This document shows positions 1-7,143 of a DNA stretch of 8,459 nucleotides, one piece after another. Source of the stretch: an uncultured Planctomycetota bacterium (GTDB lineage Bacteria; Planctomycetota; UBA1135; UBA2386); NCBI GenBank assembly GCA_903925435.1, contig CAIYFF010000553.1, positions 1 through 8,459 on the forward strand, in the 5' to 3' direction. Each line of letters begins with the position of its first letter. Position 1 is the stretch's first letter. The position numbers were made by a program, and so were the translations under genes. The notes below the pieces were generated by a model. The model was not told the DNA's origin. It was given only the letters and a program-made list of their open reading frames with translations, and did no database searches.

Positions 1-501
1 CGCCGCTTCGTGGCTGATGCCTTCCATCAGGCAGCCGTCGCCGCAGATCGTGAACACGCGGTTCTTGAGCAGCGGGTTGTCGTTCTGCGCAGCTTCCATC
101 TGCGCCGCGATCGCCATGCCGACTGCATTGCTGAAGCCAGCACCGAGCGGGCCTGTCGTCGTCTCGACGCCCGCGGTCTCGCCGACTTCGGGGTGGCCCG
201 GCGTCCTGCTGTGCAGCTGGCGGAACTGCTTCAAGTCATCCATCGACAGGTCGAAGCCCGACAGGTGCAGCAGCGAGTAGAGCAACATCGAGCCATGGCC
301 CGCCGACAGCACGAAGCGATCGCGGCCGAGCCACTGCGGGTCCACAGCGCTCCAGCGCACGAACTCGGTCCATAGCACCACTGCCGTGTCCGCCATGCCC
401 ATCGGCATGCCCGGATGGCCGGACTCGGCCTTCTGGACGGCGTCGATCGCGAGGCAACGGATCGTGTTGGCGGCGAGTTGGAGATCTGCGGCGGAAGTCA
501 T
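1..501 (-). CDS. tkt: Transketolase, N-terminal part (cut by window edge)
   Basis: This is the first 167 residues of a transketolase, the thiamine diphosphate (ThDP) enzyme that moves two-carbon ketol units between sugar phosphates in the non-oxidative pentose phosphate pathway and, where present, the Calvin cycle. The frame is open from ATG at 501 to the left edge. Family motifs are clear: SGHPGMPMG (residues 27-35, His29 matching E. coli His26), SAGHGSMLLY (66-75, His69 matching His66), RTPGHPE (99-105, His103 matching His100), TTGPLG (115-120), and GDGCLMEG (154-161), the start of the ThDP/metal-binding motif. About three quarters of the usual ~660 residues lie outside the window. No clear Shine-Dalgarno site precedes the ATG, but the sequence aligns with the family from its first residues, so the start is likely right. 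It is divergent from the 598 gene and shows no link to the isc operon. Confidence 0.95.
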   Translation of the reverse strand, partial: MTSAADLQLAANTIRCLAIDAVQKAESGHPGMPMGMADTAVVLWTEFVRWSAVDPQWLGRDRFVLSAGHGSMLLYSLLHLSGFDLSMDDLKQFRQLHSRTPGHPEVGETAGVETTTGPLGAGFSNAVGMAIAAQMEAAQNDNPLLKNRVFTICGDGCLMEGISHEAA

Positions 502-597
502 GGGTCGCACAAACGTAGCGGAGAGCCGGATCGCGCGGAACGGAGTGGTGGCGGCCACGGCAGCGTGCTGCGTCCGCGAGCTGGGTAGCATGCGCGG

Positions 598-2310
598 ATG
601 GAGTCCACCCGATCGGAGAGCTCGCGTTCCCGTTTGTGCGCAGTGGTCGGCCACGTGGGCCTGCTCGCGTTGCTCGGTGCGAGCCTTGCCGCGCAACAGT
701 CGAGCCCGTCGCCGTTCGTTCGCACGTCGACGCTGCTGCGGCCTGCGCGGCACGGCGAGCCTTATCTCGCGTTGCCCGACTTCCAGAACGGGCGCCGTCT
801 GGCTGGCGAAATCGATGTCGGTCTTGGCTTTCCCGAGCGCGACGCGGTTGCGCCCGACTCGGCTTCGTTTGCGTTGCTGTCGGTGGACGCGCTCGCGTCG
901 ATCCTGCAGGAACTCGGCACCGTCGATGCGTCGAAGTTGCATGCGTTGCAGGGCGGAGAACATCTGCTCGTGCGCGATGAGGATGCTGCGGTCGTAGCTC
1001 GCCTGTGCCGCGAACTGGAGGCTGCGATGCCGCCGGAAGTGCGCTGCGAGTTCGAGGTCACGGTGCGGGCGCGCGATGACGCCCGCGTCGTGATGCGGCG
1101 CGAGATCCTCGCGCGTTCCGGGCAACTGGCATGGGGCAGCGCGGTCGAGGACTCGGTCGCGGTGACGGACTTCGAGGTCGAGATCTCGCAGGACGCGACG
1201 GCGGGCAATCCGGTCGTCCAGCGCGTGCTGCACGGCGCGATGGTTTCGGTGCGCCCGCTCGTCCTCGCCGGGGATGCTCGCGGCTTCTTCGAGGTCCTGC
1301 TGCGCATCGTCGACCGCGGGGACGAAGGGCTGGTGAATCTCGGCGAGACGACGAGCGGATCCTTCGATCGCGTGCACCAACGCGTGCGCGAACTCGGCGT
1401 CGTGTTGTCGGCGCGCGTCGGCGAGACGGTGACGCATCGGTTCTCCGGGCTCGACGGGTCCGCGGTCGAACTGCGCATGACGCCGCGATGGAGCGCTGTG
1501 CCTGCGCCGGCTTCGGTCGGTGGCCGCGACTTCGAGTATGCGCCGCGTTGGCTCGACTACCGTGGCTATCGGTCCGTCGATCTGGATGCAGTCCAGCCCG
1601 TCGAGCTCGGTGCATTCGCACCGGATGTGCTGTCGTTCTCGGAGTCGCTCGAGCGATCGCGCGTCGCGTTCTGGAAGGCCGGGCCGTCGGATGGTGCGGT
1701 CGCCGTCGGCGACGCCGCCGTGCAGTTGCGCTTGTTCCAGCAAGCTCGCCACGCGGGGCTTTCGCCCGTCGTCGTTCGCGTGGTCGCATACGACGCGGAG
1801 CCAGGCCAAGAACCTGGTGCGGATGGGACGATGGCCAACGCGACGCGTCTCGCGAGCGCCGAGGTCGCGACGCTGTCCGGCAGCTGGGTCGCTGCCACCA
1901 GCTACGAGGAGTTCTCGATCGTCGCCGACTGGGACGTCGAGGTGGCGCAAGGTTCGCGCATCGGCGATCCCAAGATCCGTCGTCGCGCGATTGGCGCCGC
2001 GCTGAACCTCCGCTGCACCGACGCAGGCGTGGAGATCGAAGGCGAACTGTCGACGCGCGGCCCGATCGAAAGCCGTCGCACGCGCATTGGGCAGGGCAAG
2101 TTCGCGACGTCGAATGCGAAGTCGTCGGATGCCCCGAGCTACGTCGTGCCGCCAGAAGAGGTCACGATCGAATCGGTGCGGCGCTCGCGCCAGCCTCTGC
2201 AGATCCGCTTGCCGTTGCGACGCGACCAGCCCGCGGTGTTTCGCGCGACGACGTCGTTCTTGCCGCAAGGCCGCGAACTCGTCGTCACGGCACAGCGACT
2301 CGACGGCTGA
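598..2310 (+). CDS. Exported protein with two diverged secretin-like units
   Basis: I do not recognise a named gene here. The 570-residue product starts with a signal-peptide-like segment: Arg10 and Arg12, a hydrophobic stretch at about 13-31, and a likely cut after Ala32 before QQ. The rest is two related units, about residues 91-298 and 346-567. Each begins with an STN/N0-like stretch (in the first unit a Leu-rich helix, then HLLVRDEDAAVVARL at 122-136 and VRCEFEVTVRA). Each continues into a beta-rich part: DFEVEISQDATAGNP (191-205) aligns without gaps to DWDVEVAQGSRIGDP (444-458), and the match runs on through 220 and 473. These motifs resemble the outer-membrane segment of type II/IV secretins, as I recall them from planctomycetes; this is inference. 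It lacks the length and single C-terminal barrel of a normal secretin, so it may be a degenerate or accessory relative. No strong ribosome binding site is seen. ATG 598 is chosen because it precedes the signal peptide. Confidence 0.8.
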   Translation: MESTRSESSRSRLCAVVGHVGLLALLGASLAAQQSSPSPFVRTSTLLRPARHGEPYLALPDFQNGRRLAGEIDVGLGFPERDAVAPDSASFALLSVDALASILQELGTVDASKLHALQGGEHLLVRDEDAAVVARLCRELEAAMPPEVRCEFEVTVRARDDARVVMRREILARSGQLAWGSAVEDSVAVTDFEVEISQDATAGNPVVQRVLHGAMVSVRPLVLAGDARGFFEVLLRIVDRGDEGLVNLGETTSGSFDRVHQRVRELGVVLSARVGETVTHRFSGLDGSAVELRMTPRWSAVPAPASVGGRDFEYAPRWLDYRGYRSVDLDAVQPVELGAFAPDVLSFSESLERSRVAFWKAGPSDGAVAVGDAAVQLRLFQQARHAGLSPVVVRVVAYDAEPGQEPGADGTMANATRLASAEVATLSGSWVAATSYEEFSIVADWDVEVAQGSRIGDPKIRRRAIGAALNLRCTDAGVEIEGELSTRGPIESRRTRIGQGKFATSNAKSSDAPSYVVPPEEVTIESVRRSRQPLQIRLPLRRDQPAVFRATTSFLPQGRELVVTAQRLDG

Positions 2311-2317
2311 TTGCTGC

Positions 2318-2336
2318 AGCCGGATGCGTCGGCTTT
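2318..2336 (+). terminator. Possible hairpin terminator between convergent genes
   Basis: AGCCG at 2318-2322 pairs with CGGCT at 2330-2334, with one extra G-T pair possible inside and a loop of about five bases. TTT at 2334-2336 follows on the plus strand. It lies in the 25-bp gap between the stop of the 598 gene and the stop of fdx, where a terminator is expected. The stem is short and the T-run is minimal, so the call is weak. On the minus strand there is no T-run, so it would serve the plus-strand gene better. Confidence 0.3.
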
Positions 2337-2683
2337 CAGTGGCCTTCGCGCACCGCGTTCACGTTCCACTTCGGGATCGCGATGCGGACCTCGCCGTCCT
2401 TCGGCATCGACGTGAGCTTCGCCTGGCACGCAAGGCGCGAGTCGAGACCCGAGTCGCGCGCTTCGTCGAGTTGGTCGAGTTCGTCCTCGCTTGCCTCGGA
2501 CAAGCAGTCCAATCCCGCGCGCACTCGCACATGGCACGTGGAACAGGCGCAGACGCCGCCACAGGCGTGGTCGATCGCGAGGCCTTGGTCCATCGCGGCG
2601 TCGAGGATCGACTGGCCGACTGCCAGGGTGAACGTGCGCGCGTCGCCGTCGAGGCGAAGCGTTGCGGACTCAGTCTTGCTCAT
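2336..2683 (-). CDS. fdx: ISC-type [2Fe-2S] ferredoxin
   Basis: This 115-residue adrenodoxin-type ferredoxin is expected to pass electrons to the IscS-IscU complex during cluster assembly in the cytoplasm. The four cluster ligands are Cys41, Cys47, Cys50 and Cys86, in the C-x5-C-x2-C-x35-C pattern. The segment CGGVCACSTCHV (41-52) is the hallmark of Isc Fdx; Cys45 and Cys60 are extra and probably not ligands. The acidic run SEASEDELDQLDEARD (62-77) fits the helix that binds partners in this family. The frame stays open upstream, which would give 152 residues, but that extension lies inside hscA and lacks family resemblance. The ATG at 2683 overlaps the hscA stop as ATGA, so translation is probably coupled; no separate Shine-Dalgarno site is visible. 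It is the last gene of the operon, with no iscX after it. Confidence 0.96.
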   Translation of the reverse strand: MSKTESATLRLDGDARTFTLAVGQSILDAAMDQGLAIDHACGGVCACSTCHVRVRAGLDCLSEASEDELDQLDEARDSGLDSRLACQAKLTSMPKDGEVRIAIPKWNVNAVREGH

Positions 2684-4521
2684 GAGGCGGAAGGGTTCGT
2701 GTTGCTGCCCTGCTCTTCTTGCAGCGAGCGTTGCACTGCCGAGCTGATGACATCGTCGGCGATGGTCGCAGTGAGCTTGCTGAGCTCGTCGCACGCGACC
2801 TTCAATGCGGCGGCATCCGCGCCGCTCTGTAGCAGCTTCTCGAGCGCGCGCGCCGACTTCTGCACCGAGAACGTCTGGTCCGGTGGCAGCGATGCGAGCG
2901 CGAGCGCCTTCCTCGTTCCGGTGACCATCGCCTGAGCCTTGTTGCGAAGGTCGATGGCTTCGCGCGCGACGTAGTCTTGCTGCGCATTCTCGATCGAGTC
3001 GAGCATCATGCGTCGCACCTCGTCGCGCGACAGGCCGAACGTCGGCACGACCTGGATCGATGCCTCGTGGCCGGTGCGCTTCTCGGTCGCGGTGACGCGC
3101 AGCACGCCATCGGCATCGACGAGGAAGTGCACGGCGATGCGCGGCAGACCGGCGGGCATGGGCGGCAACCCATGCAGCGTGAAGCTGCCGAGCTGCCGGC
3201 AGTCCTGCGCCAACTCGCGTTCGCCTTGGAAGATGTTGAGCACGACCGCGGTCTGCCCGTCGACAGCAGTCGAGAACTCCTCGGTCGAGCTCGTCGGGAT
3301 CGTGCTGTTGCGCAGAATCAGCTTCTGCATCGCGCCGCCGAGCGTCTCGATGCCGAGCGACAGCGGGATCACGTCGAGCAGCAGCAGCGACTTGTCGTTG
3401 CCGGCGAGCACGTCGGCTTGGATCGCCGCGCCGAGCGCCACGGCGAGGTCGGGGTCGACGCCAGTTTGGGGTGCGCGGCCGAGGTCTTGTTCGAGCCGTT
3501 GCCGCACAAGCGGAACGCGCGTGCTGCCGCCGACCAGCACCACGTCGTCGATGTCATCAGCAGTGAGCTTTGCGTCCGCGATGGCGCGATGGACGCACGC
3601 GATCGTGCGCTCGACGAGCGGCGCGATCATCGCTTCGAACTCTGCGCGTGCGATCGTGATGTCGATCGGCGCGCGGTCCTGCAGTTCGATCCGCAGCGTC
3701 GCTTGCTCCTTCTGGCTCAGTTCGATCTTGAGGCCTTCGGCCGCGGCGCGCACGGCTTGCAGCACGTATGCGTCATTCGCCGAGGCTCCCGCGGCCGCCA
3801 GGATGCGCTCGCTCAGCAATTGGTCGAAGTCGTCGCCGCCAAGGTGCGTGTCGCCCGAGGTCGACAGCACGCGGAACACGCCTTCGTCGATGCGCAGGAT
3901 CGATACGTCGAACGTGCCGCCGCCGAGGTCATAGACGAGGACCGTGCCGTCTTTGCTGCCGTCGATGCCATACGCGAGCGCGGCCGCCGTTGGCTCGTTG
4001 ACGATGCGGAGGCACTCGAGGCCCGCGAGTTGCGCGGCATCGCGCGTCGCTTGCCGCTGCGCATCGTCGAACCATGCGGGCACCGTGATCACTGCGGCGT
4101 CGATGCGTTGGCCGAGCGCGCTCTCGGCGGTTGCCTTCACTTCTTGCAGCACGAACGCGGAGACCTGCTCTGGCGCGTAGTCGCGGCCGCCGACTTCGAT
4201 GCGAGCAAGGTCGCGATCGCCGCGGTGCACGCGGTAGGGGAGCAACGCTGCTTCGCGGTCGACCTCTGCGCCAGCGCGGCCGATCAATCGCTTGGCCGAG
4301 AAGACCGTGCGGTCGGGATGCTGCAGGCGAAGGTCCTTCGCGCCGCGTCCTACGACCATCTCGCCGTTCGGCAAGAAGCAGACGACGCTCGGGATCAGCG
4401 GTTCGCCGTCGCGGTCGCGCAGGACGCGCGCGCCCTTGCCGGCGCGGATGGCCGCGAGCGAGTTGGTGGTGCCGAGGTCGATGCCGACGACGAGTCGAGG
4501 CTTTGGATCCGTTGCGCTCAT
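2680..4521 (-). CDS. hscA: Fe-S assembly Hsp70 chaperone HscA
   Basis: This is a 613-residue Hsp70 of the ISC type (E. coli HscA has 616). It binds the LPPVK loop of IscU and uses ATP, with HscB, to help release the cluster to acceptor proteins. The nucleotide-binding domain covers about residues 8-375 with all the standard motifs: GIDLGTTNS (13-21), IVNEPTAAALAYG (173-185), VYDLGGGTFDVS (196-207) and LVGGSTRVPLV (329-339). The linker to the substrate domain is around LLLDVIPLSLGIETLGG (379-395), followed by the beta domain to about 495 and a helical lid. The C-terminus is a Ser/Asn tail, without the EEVD or acidic ending of some other Hsp70s. The neighbours settle HscA over DnaK. The start overlaps the hscB stop as ATGA, and a weak AGGG lies nine bases upstream. 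The stop likewise overlaps the fdx start. Confidence 0.96.
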   Translation of the reverse strand: MSATDPKPRLVVGIDLGTTNSLAAIRAGKGARVLRDRDGEPLIPSVVCFLPNGEMVVGRGAKDLRLQHPDRTVFSAKRLIGRAGAEVDREAALLPYRVHRGDRDLARIEVGGRDYAPEQVSAFVLQEVKATAESALGQRIDAAVITVPAWFDDAQRQATRDAAQLAGLECLRIVNEPTAAALAYGIDGSKDGTVLVYDLGGGTFDVSILRIDEGVFRVLSTSGDTHLGGDDFDQLLSERILAAAGASANDAYVLQAVRAAAEGLKIELSQKEQATLRIELQDRAPIDITIARAEFEAMIAPLVERTIACVHRAIADAKLTADDIDDVVLVGGSTRVPLVRQRLEQDLGRAPQTGVDPDLAVALGAAIQADVLAGNDKSLLLLDVIPLSLGIETLGGAMQKLILRNSTIPTSSTEEFSTAVDGQTAVVLNIFQGERELAQDCRQLGSFTLHGLPPMPAGLPRIAVHFLVDADGVLRVTATEKRTGHEASIQVVPTFGLSRDEVRRMMLDSIENAQQDYVAREAIDLRNKAQAMVTGTRKALALASLPPDQTFSVQKSARALEKLLQSGADAAALKVACDELSKLTATIADDVISSAVQRSLQEEQGSNTNPSAS

Positions 4522-5033
4522 GCTGTGCCGCCCTGGATGCGGGCGTCGAGGTCCGCGAGCGCCTTGCGCACATAGCGGCTTTCATGGAGTCGGCGGGCAG
4601 CCGCCGCGAAGTCATCCTCTGCGCATGCGCGCGCGAGTTCGGCGAACACGTCGTCGCAGGTCGCGTTCAGTCGTTGGCGCAGGCTCGCGAGATCTGGGCC
4701 ATCGGCAAAGGCAACTTCTTCTGCGAGTTCCAGCGCAGTTGCCAAGAACTCAGGGTCGAGCGTGCGGCCGCGGTCCATTGCGCCGGGAGAACGCAATTCG
4801 ATCAGCGCGCGCGCGCGTTCCCATCGATCGGAGAGCGTGCGCCACGAGTCGTTGATCTCCGCGGAGCGCGTGAGCACGGCGGCGCAGTCTGCTGCGCCCG
4901 CTGCGCGATGCAGGTCGGGATGGCACTCGCGCGACAGCTGCAGGAAGCGTCGCTCCAGCGTGCGCATGTCGAGGTCCAAGCGGTGCTCGACGCCAAACAC
5001 GGTGAACGGATCGAGGCCGGTCGGACCCATCAT
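4518..5033 (-). CDS. hscB: J-domain co-chaperone HscB
   Basis: This is a 171-residue type III J-protein, the same length as E. coli HscB. It brings IscU to HscA and stimulates its ATPase. The N-terminal J domain (about 7-75) has the HPD motif at residues 38-40 (RECHPDLHR) and the family's SAEINDSWRTLSD stretch (57-69). The C-terminal part (about 92-165) is the helical region that binds IscU, and FLATALELAEEVAFADG (96-112) matches the FLMEQLELREEL region of E. coli. Two adjacent ATGs lie at 5033 and 5030. The first gives the E. coli length, and either could be used. The frame is open further upstream to 5306, but that stretch runs through iscA in another frame and is Arg-rich, so it is a shadow. 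No clear Shine-Dalgarno site is seen; the start is 14 bases after the iscA stop, and coupling is likely. There is no N-terminal zinc-binding CxxC region like that of eukaryotic HSC20. Confidence 0.93.
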   Translation of the reverse strand: MMGPTGLDPFTVFGVEHRLDLDMRTLERRFLQLSRECHPDLHRAAGAADCAAVLTRSAEINDSWRTLSDRWERARALIELRSPGAMDRGRTLDPEFLATALELAEEVAFADGPDLASLRQRLNATCDDVFAELARACAEDDFAAAARRLHESRYVRKALADLDARIQGGTA

Positions 5034-5047
5034 CACGCGCCGTGGGA

Positions 5048-5449
5048 TCAGGCCGAGAACGACGTGCCGCAGCCGCACGTGCCGGTCGCAGCTGGGTTCT
5101 TGAATTGGAACCCGCGGTCGAGCAACCCGTCGTTGAAGTCGAGCGTCGTGCCGCCCATGAAGAACTCGCTCTTCTTGTCGACGACGACGCGCACGCCGTG
5201 CTGCTCGTAGGTCAGGTCGAACTCGGTCGGGCCCGCTTGGTCGAAGTCGAGCACATACGAGAAGCCAGAGCAGCCGCCGCCCTTCGCGCCGACGCGGACC
5301 CAGCAATCGGCCGGCAGCTTGTGCTCGAGGATCACGCGCTGAATCTCTTTTGCCGCGCGCTCGGTCACGTGCACGCCGCGACCGGGCTTCGGCTGCGTTT
5401 CCGCGGTTGCGGCGGGCGGCGTCGTCGGGATCGTGGTGTCGTTGCTCAT
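5048..5449 (-). CDS. iscA: A-type Fe-S carrier, IscA/ErpA family
   Basis: This 133-residue HesB/IscA protein is a carrier that accepts or delivers iron-sulfur clusters, chiefly toward [4Fe-4S] targets. The core runs from about residue 25 to 133. The three ligand cysteines are Cys60 in KGGGCSGFSY (56-65) and Cys125 and Cys127 in GTCGCGTSFSA at the C-terminus. The first ~24 residues are a Thr/Pro/Ala-rich extension absent from the ~107-residue E. coli IscA. It looks unstructured, and no targeting role is evident. The start at 5449 is supported by a good ribosome binding site eight bases upstream. Operon position argues for iscA, but from sequence alone ErpA or SufA roles cannot be excluded; the window shows no second A-type carrier. 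Confidence 0.93.
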   Translation of the reverse strand: MSNDTTIPTTPPAATAETQPKPGRGVHVTERAAKEIQRVILEHKLPADCWVRVGAKGGGCSGFSYVLDFDQAGPTEFDLTYEQHGVRVVVDKKSEFFMGGTTLDFNDGLLDRGFQFKNPAATGTCGCGTSFSA

Positions 5450-5457
5450 CGTCGTTG

Positions 5458-5462
5458 ACCTC
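5458..5462 (-). promoter_or_regulatory. Ribosome binding site of iscA
   Basis: GAGGT on the minus strand lies eight bases before the iscA ATG at 5449. Its first two bases are the last two of the iscU TGA stop (5461-5463), so the end of iscU and the initiation signal of iscA share bases. This is one of the two clear Shine-Dalgarno sites in the operon and fixes the iscA start against longer frames. Confidence 0.75.
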
Positions 5463-5871
5463 AGGCCTTCTGGGCTGCTGCGTCGGTGTGCGCTGCCTGC
5501 TTCTTGCGCCAGTCTTCGATCGCTGCCTTGATCGCGTCCTCGGCGAGCACGCTGCAGTGGATCTTCACGGGTGGCAATGCGAGCTCCTGCACGATCTGCG
5601 TGTTCTTGATCTGCTCGGCCTTGTCGACCGTGCTGCCCTTGAGCCACTCGGTCGCCAGCGACGACGACGCAATCGCGGAGCCGCAGCCGTAGGTCTTGAA
5701 CTTGGCGTCGAGGATCGTGCCGTCCTTTGCGACCTTGATCTGCAACTTCATCACGTCGCCGCACTCCGGTGCGCCGACGACGCCGGTGCCGACGTCAGCC
5801 GCGTTCTTGTCGAGAGTGCCGACGTTGCGGGGGTTCTGGTAGTGGTCGAGGACCTTGTCGCTGTAGGCCAT
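5461..5871 (-). CDS. iscU: Fe-S cluster scaffold IscU
   Basis: This is a 136-residue scaffold on which [2Fe-2S] clusters are built from IscS-derived sulfur and then handed to carriers. All key residues are present, at the same numbers as in E. coli: Cys37 and Asp39 (GAPECGDVMKLQ, 33-44), Cys63 (YGCGSAIASS, 61-70), and Lys103, His105 and Cys106 (KIHCSVLAEDA, 103-113). The chaperone recognition motif LPPVK is intact at 99-103, matching the presence of hscA and hscB downstream and marking this as the ISC type rather than SufU or NifU. The C-terminus has a short Lys/Ala-rich tail (about 123-136). The start is fixed by the conserved MAYSDKVLDHYQNPRNVG opening. No Shine-Dalgarno site is visible, and it lies 57 bases after iscS, the widest gap in the operon. 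Confidence 0.97.
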   Translation of the reverse strand: MAYSDKVLDHYQNPRNVGTLDKNAADVGTGVVGAPECGDVMKLQIKVAKDGTILDAKFKTYGCGSAIASSSLATEWLKGSTVDKAEQIKNTQIVQELALPPVKIHCSVLAEDAIKAAIEDWRKKQAAHTDAAAQKA

Positions 5872-5928
5872 TTCGGATCGTGGGCTGGGTATCGGGTTGT
5901 GTTCGGTCGGATGCGTCGTCGGGAGCGC

Positions 5929-7143
5929 TCAGTGCGCGGTCCACTTCACCTGGCTGAGGTCGATGCCTTCTTGCACCATCTCCCAAAGCGGAGACATCTC
6001 GCGAAGGCGCGTGACCTCGTGGATCACGCGATCGGCGGCGAAGTCGACTTCGGCCTCGGTCGTGAAACGGCCCATGGAGAAACGAATCGAGCTGTGCGCG
6101 AGTTCGTCGCCGAGTCCGAGGCCCTTCAGCACGTAGCTGGGCTCGAGGCTTGCGGAAGTGCACGCGGAGCCTGACGACACCGCGACCTCCTTGATGCCCA
6201 TGATCAGCGACTCGCCCTCGACGTAGGGGAACGAGACGTTGGCGAGGTGGGGCAAGCGATGCTCCCTGTCGCCATTGATGACCGCGTCGGGGATCCCGCG
6301 CAGCAAGCGAGCTTCGAGGCGGTCGCGCAGGCGACGCAGGCGCTCGATCTCTTGCGCCATCTCGGTGCGCGCAAACTCCGCCGCAGCACCCATGCCGACG
6401 ATGCCTGTGACGTTGAGCGTGCCAGAACGCATGCCGCGTTCATGGCCGCCGCCGTCCATCTGCGCGGCGAGGCGCACGCGCGGGTTCTTGCGGCGCACGT
6501 AGAGCGCGCCGACTCCCTTCGGGCCATAGAACTTGTGCGCCGACAGCGACATCAAGTCGATGTGCTGAGCTTCGACGTCGAGGTCCATGCGGCCAGGGGC
6601 CTGCGTCGCGTCGGTGTGGAACAGGACGCCCTTCTGCTTGCACAGCGCGCCGATGTCCTTCAACGGATGCACCGTGCCGATCTCGTTGTTGGCCGCCATC
6701 AGCGACACGAGCAACGTCTTCTCGGTCATGGCGGCGGCGAGTTGTCCGAGGTCGACGCGGCCTTGCCGATCGACGGGCAGCCACGTGATCTCGAAGCCCT
6801 GGCTCTCCAGGTGCTTCATCGGATCCAGCACTGCCTTGTGCTCGGTGATCGCGGTGATCAGGTGCTTGCCCTTCTCGCGATACATCTCGGCTGTGCCCTT
6901 GATCGCGAGGTTGTTCGCCTCGGTCGAGCCGCTGGTCCACAACACTTCCTTGGGGTGCGCGTGGATCAGTTCTGCGACTTGCTCGCGCGCGTGCTCGACT
7001 GCGGCTTCCGCGGTCCAGCCAAACGGGTGGCTGCGGCTCGCTGCATTGCCGAAGGTCTCGGTGAAGTAGGGCAGCATGCGCTCGACGACGCGCGGGTCGC
7101 ACGGGGTCGTTGCGCTGTAGTCGAGATAGACAGGGGTCTTCAT
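5929..7143 (-). CDS. iscS: Cysteine desulfurase IscS
   Basis: This 404-residue class V aminotransferase-fold enzyme has the same length as E. coli IscS. It uses pyridoxal phosphate (PLP) to convert L-cysteine to alanine and carry the sulfur as a persulfide to IscU and other acceptors. The PLP lysine is Lys204 in SLSAHKFYGPKG (199-210). His102 in TEHKAVLD stacks on the cofactor. The persulfide cysteine is Cys328 in SSGSACTSASLEPSYVL (323-339), on the long mobile loop of group I desulfurases. The C-terminal tail ending GIDLSQVKWTAH matches the tail that E. coli IscS uses to contact IscU. The frame extends upstream to 7212, but ATG 7143 gives the conserved MKTPVYLDYSATTP start and overlaps the iscR stop as ATGA. 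No strong ribosome binding site is seen, so translation is probably coupled to iscR. Confidence 0.97.
   Translation of the reverse strand: MKTPVYLDYSATTPCDPRVVERMLPYFTETFGNAASRSHPFGWTAEAAVEHAREQVAELIHAHPKEVLWTSGSTEANNLAIKGTAEMYREKGKHLITAITEHKAVLDPMKHLESQGFEITWLPVDRQGRVDLGQLAAAMTEKTLLVSLMAANNEIGTVHPLKDIGALCKQKGVLFHTDATQAPGRMDLDVEAQHIDLMSLSAHKFYGPKGVGALYVRRKNPRVRLAAQMDGGGHERGMRSGTLNVTGIVGMGAAAEFARTEMAQEIERLRRLRDRLEARLLRGIPDAVINGDREHRLPHLANVSFPYVEGESLIMGIKEVAVSSGSACTSASLEPSYVLKGLGLGDELAHSSIRFSMGRFTTEAEVDFAADRVIHEVTRLREMSPLWEMVQEGIDLSQVKWTAH

Noticed and set aside
1131..2747. 538-codon plus-strand frame overlapping the exported protein and fdx
   Set aside because: It is extremely Arg-rich, crosses the boundary between two convergent genes, and matches no family. 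It is a frame shadow in GC-rich DNA.
2684..2794. Upstream extension of ferredoxin to 152 residues
   Set aside because: It lies wholly inside hscA, lacks family similarity, and the ATGA overlap at 2680-2683 gives the natural start.
2977..4575. 532-codon plus-strand open frame opposite hscA
   Set aside because: It is antisense to a gene with every Hsp70 motif, is rich in Arg, Ala, Asp and His without any recognisable domain, and is explained by high GC and codon bias.
4518..5306. Longer 262-residue version of HscB
   Set aside because: The extra 91 residues run through iscA in another frame and are Arg-rich. Starting at 5033 gives exactly the family length and a conserved N-terminus.
5450..5764. 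Upstream extension of the iscA frame to 238 residues
   Set aside because: It overlaps iscU in a different frame, is Arg-rich, and a good ribosome binding site supports the start at 5449.
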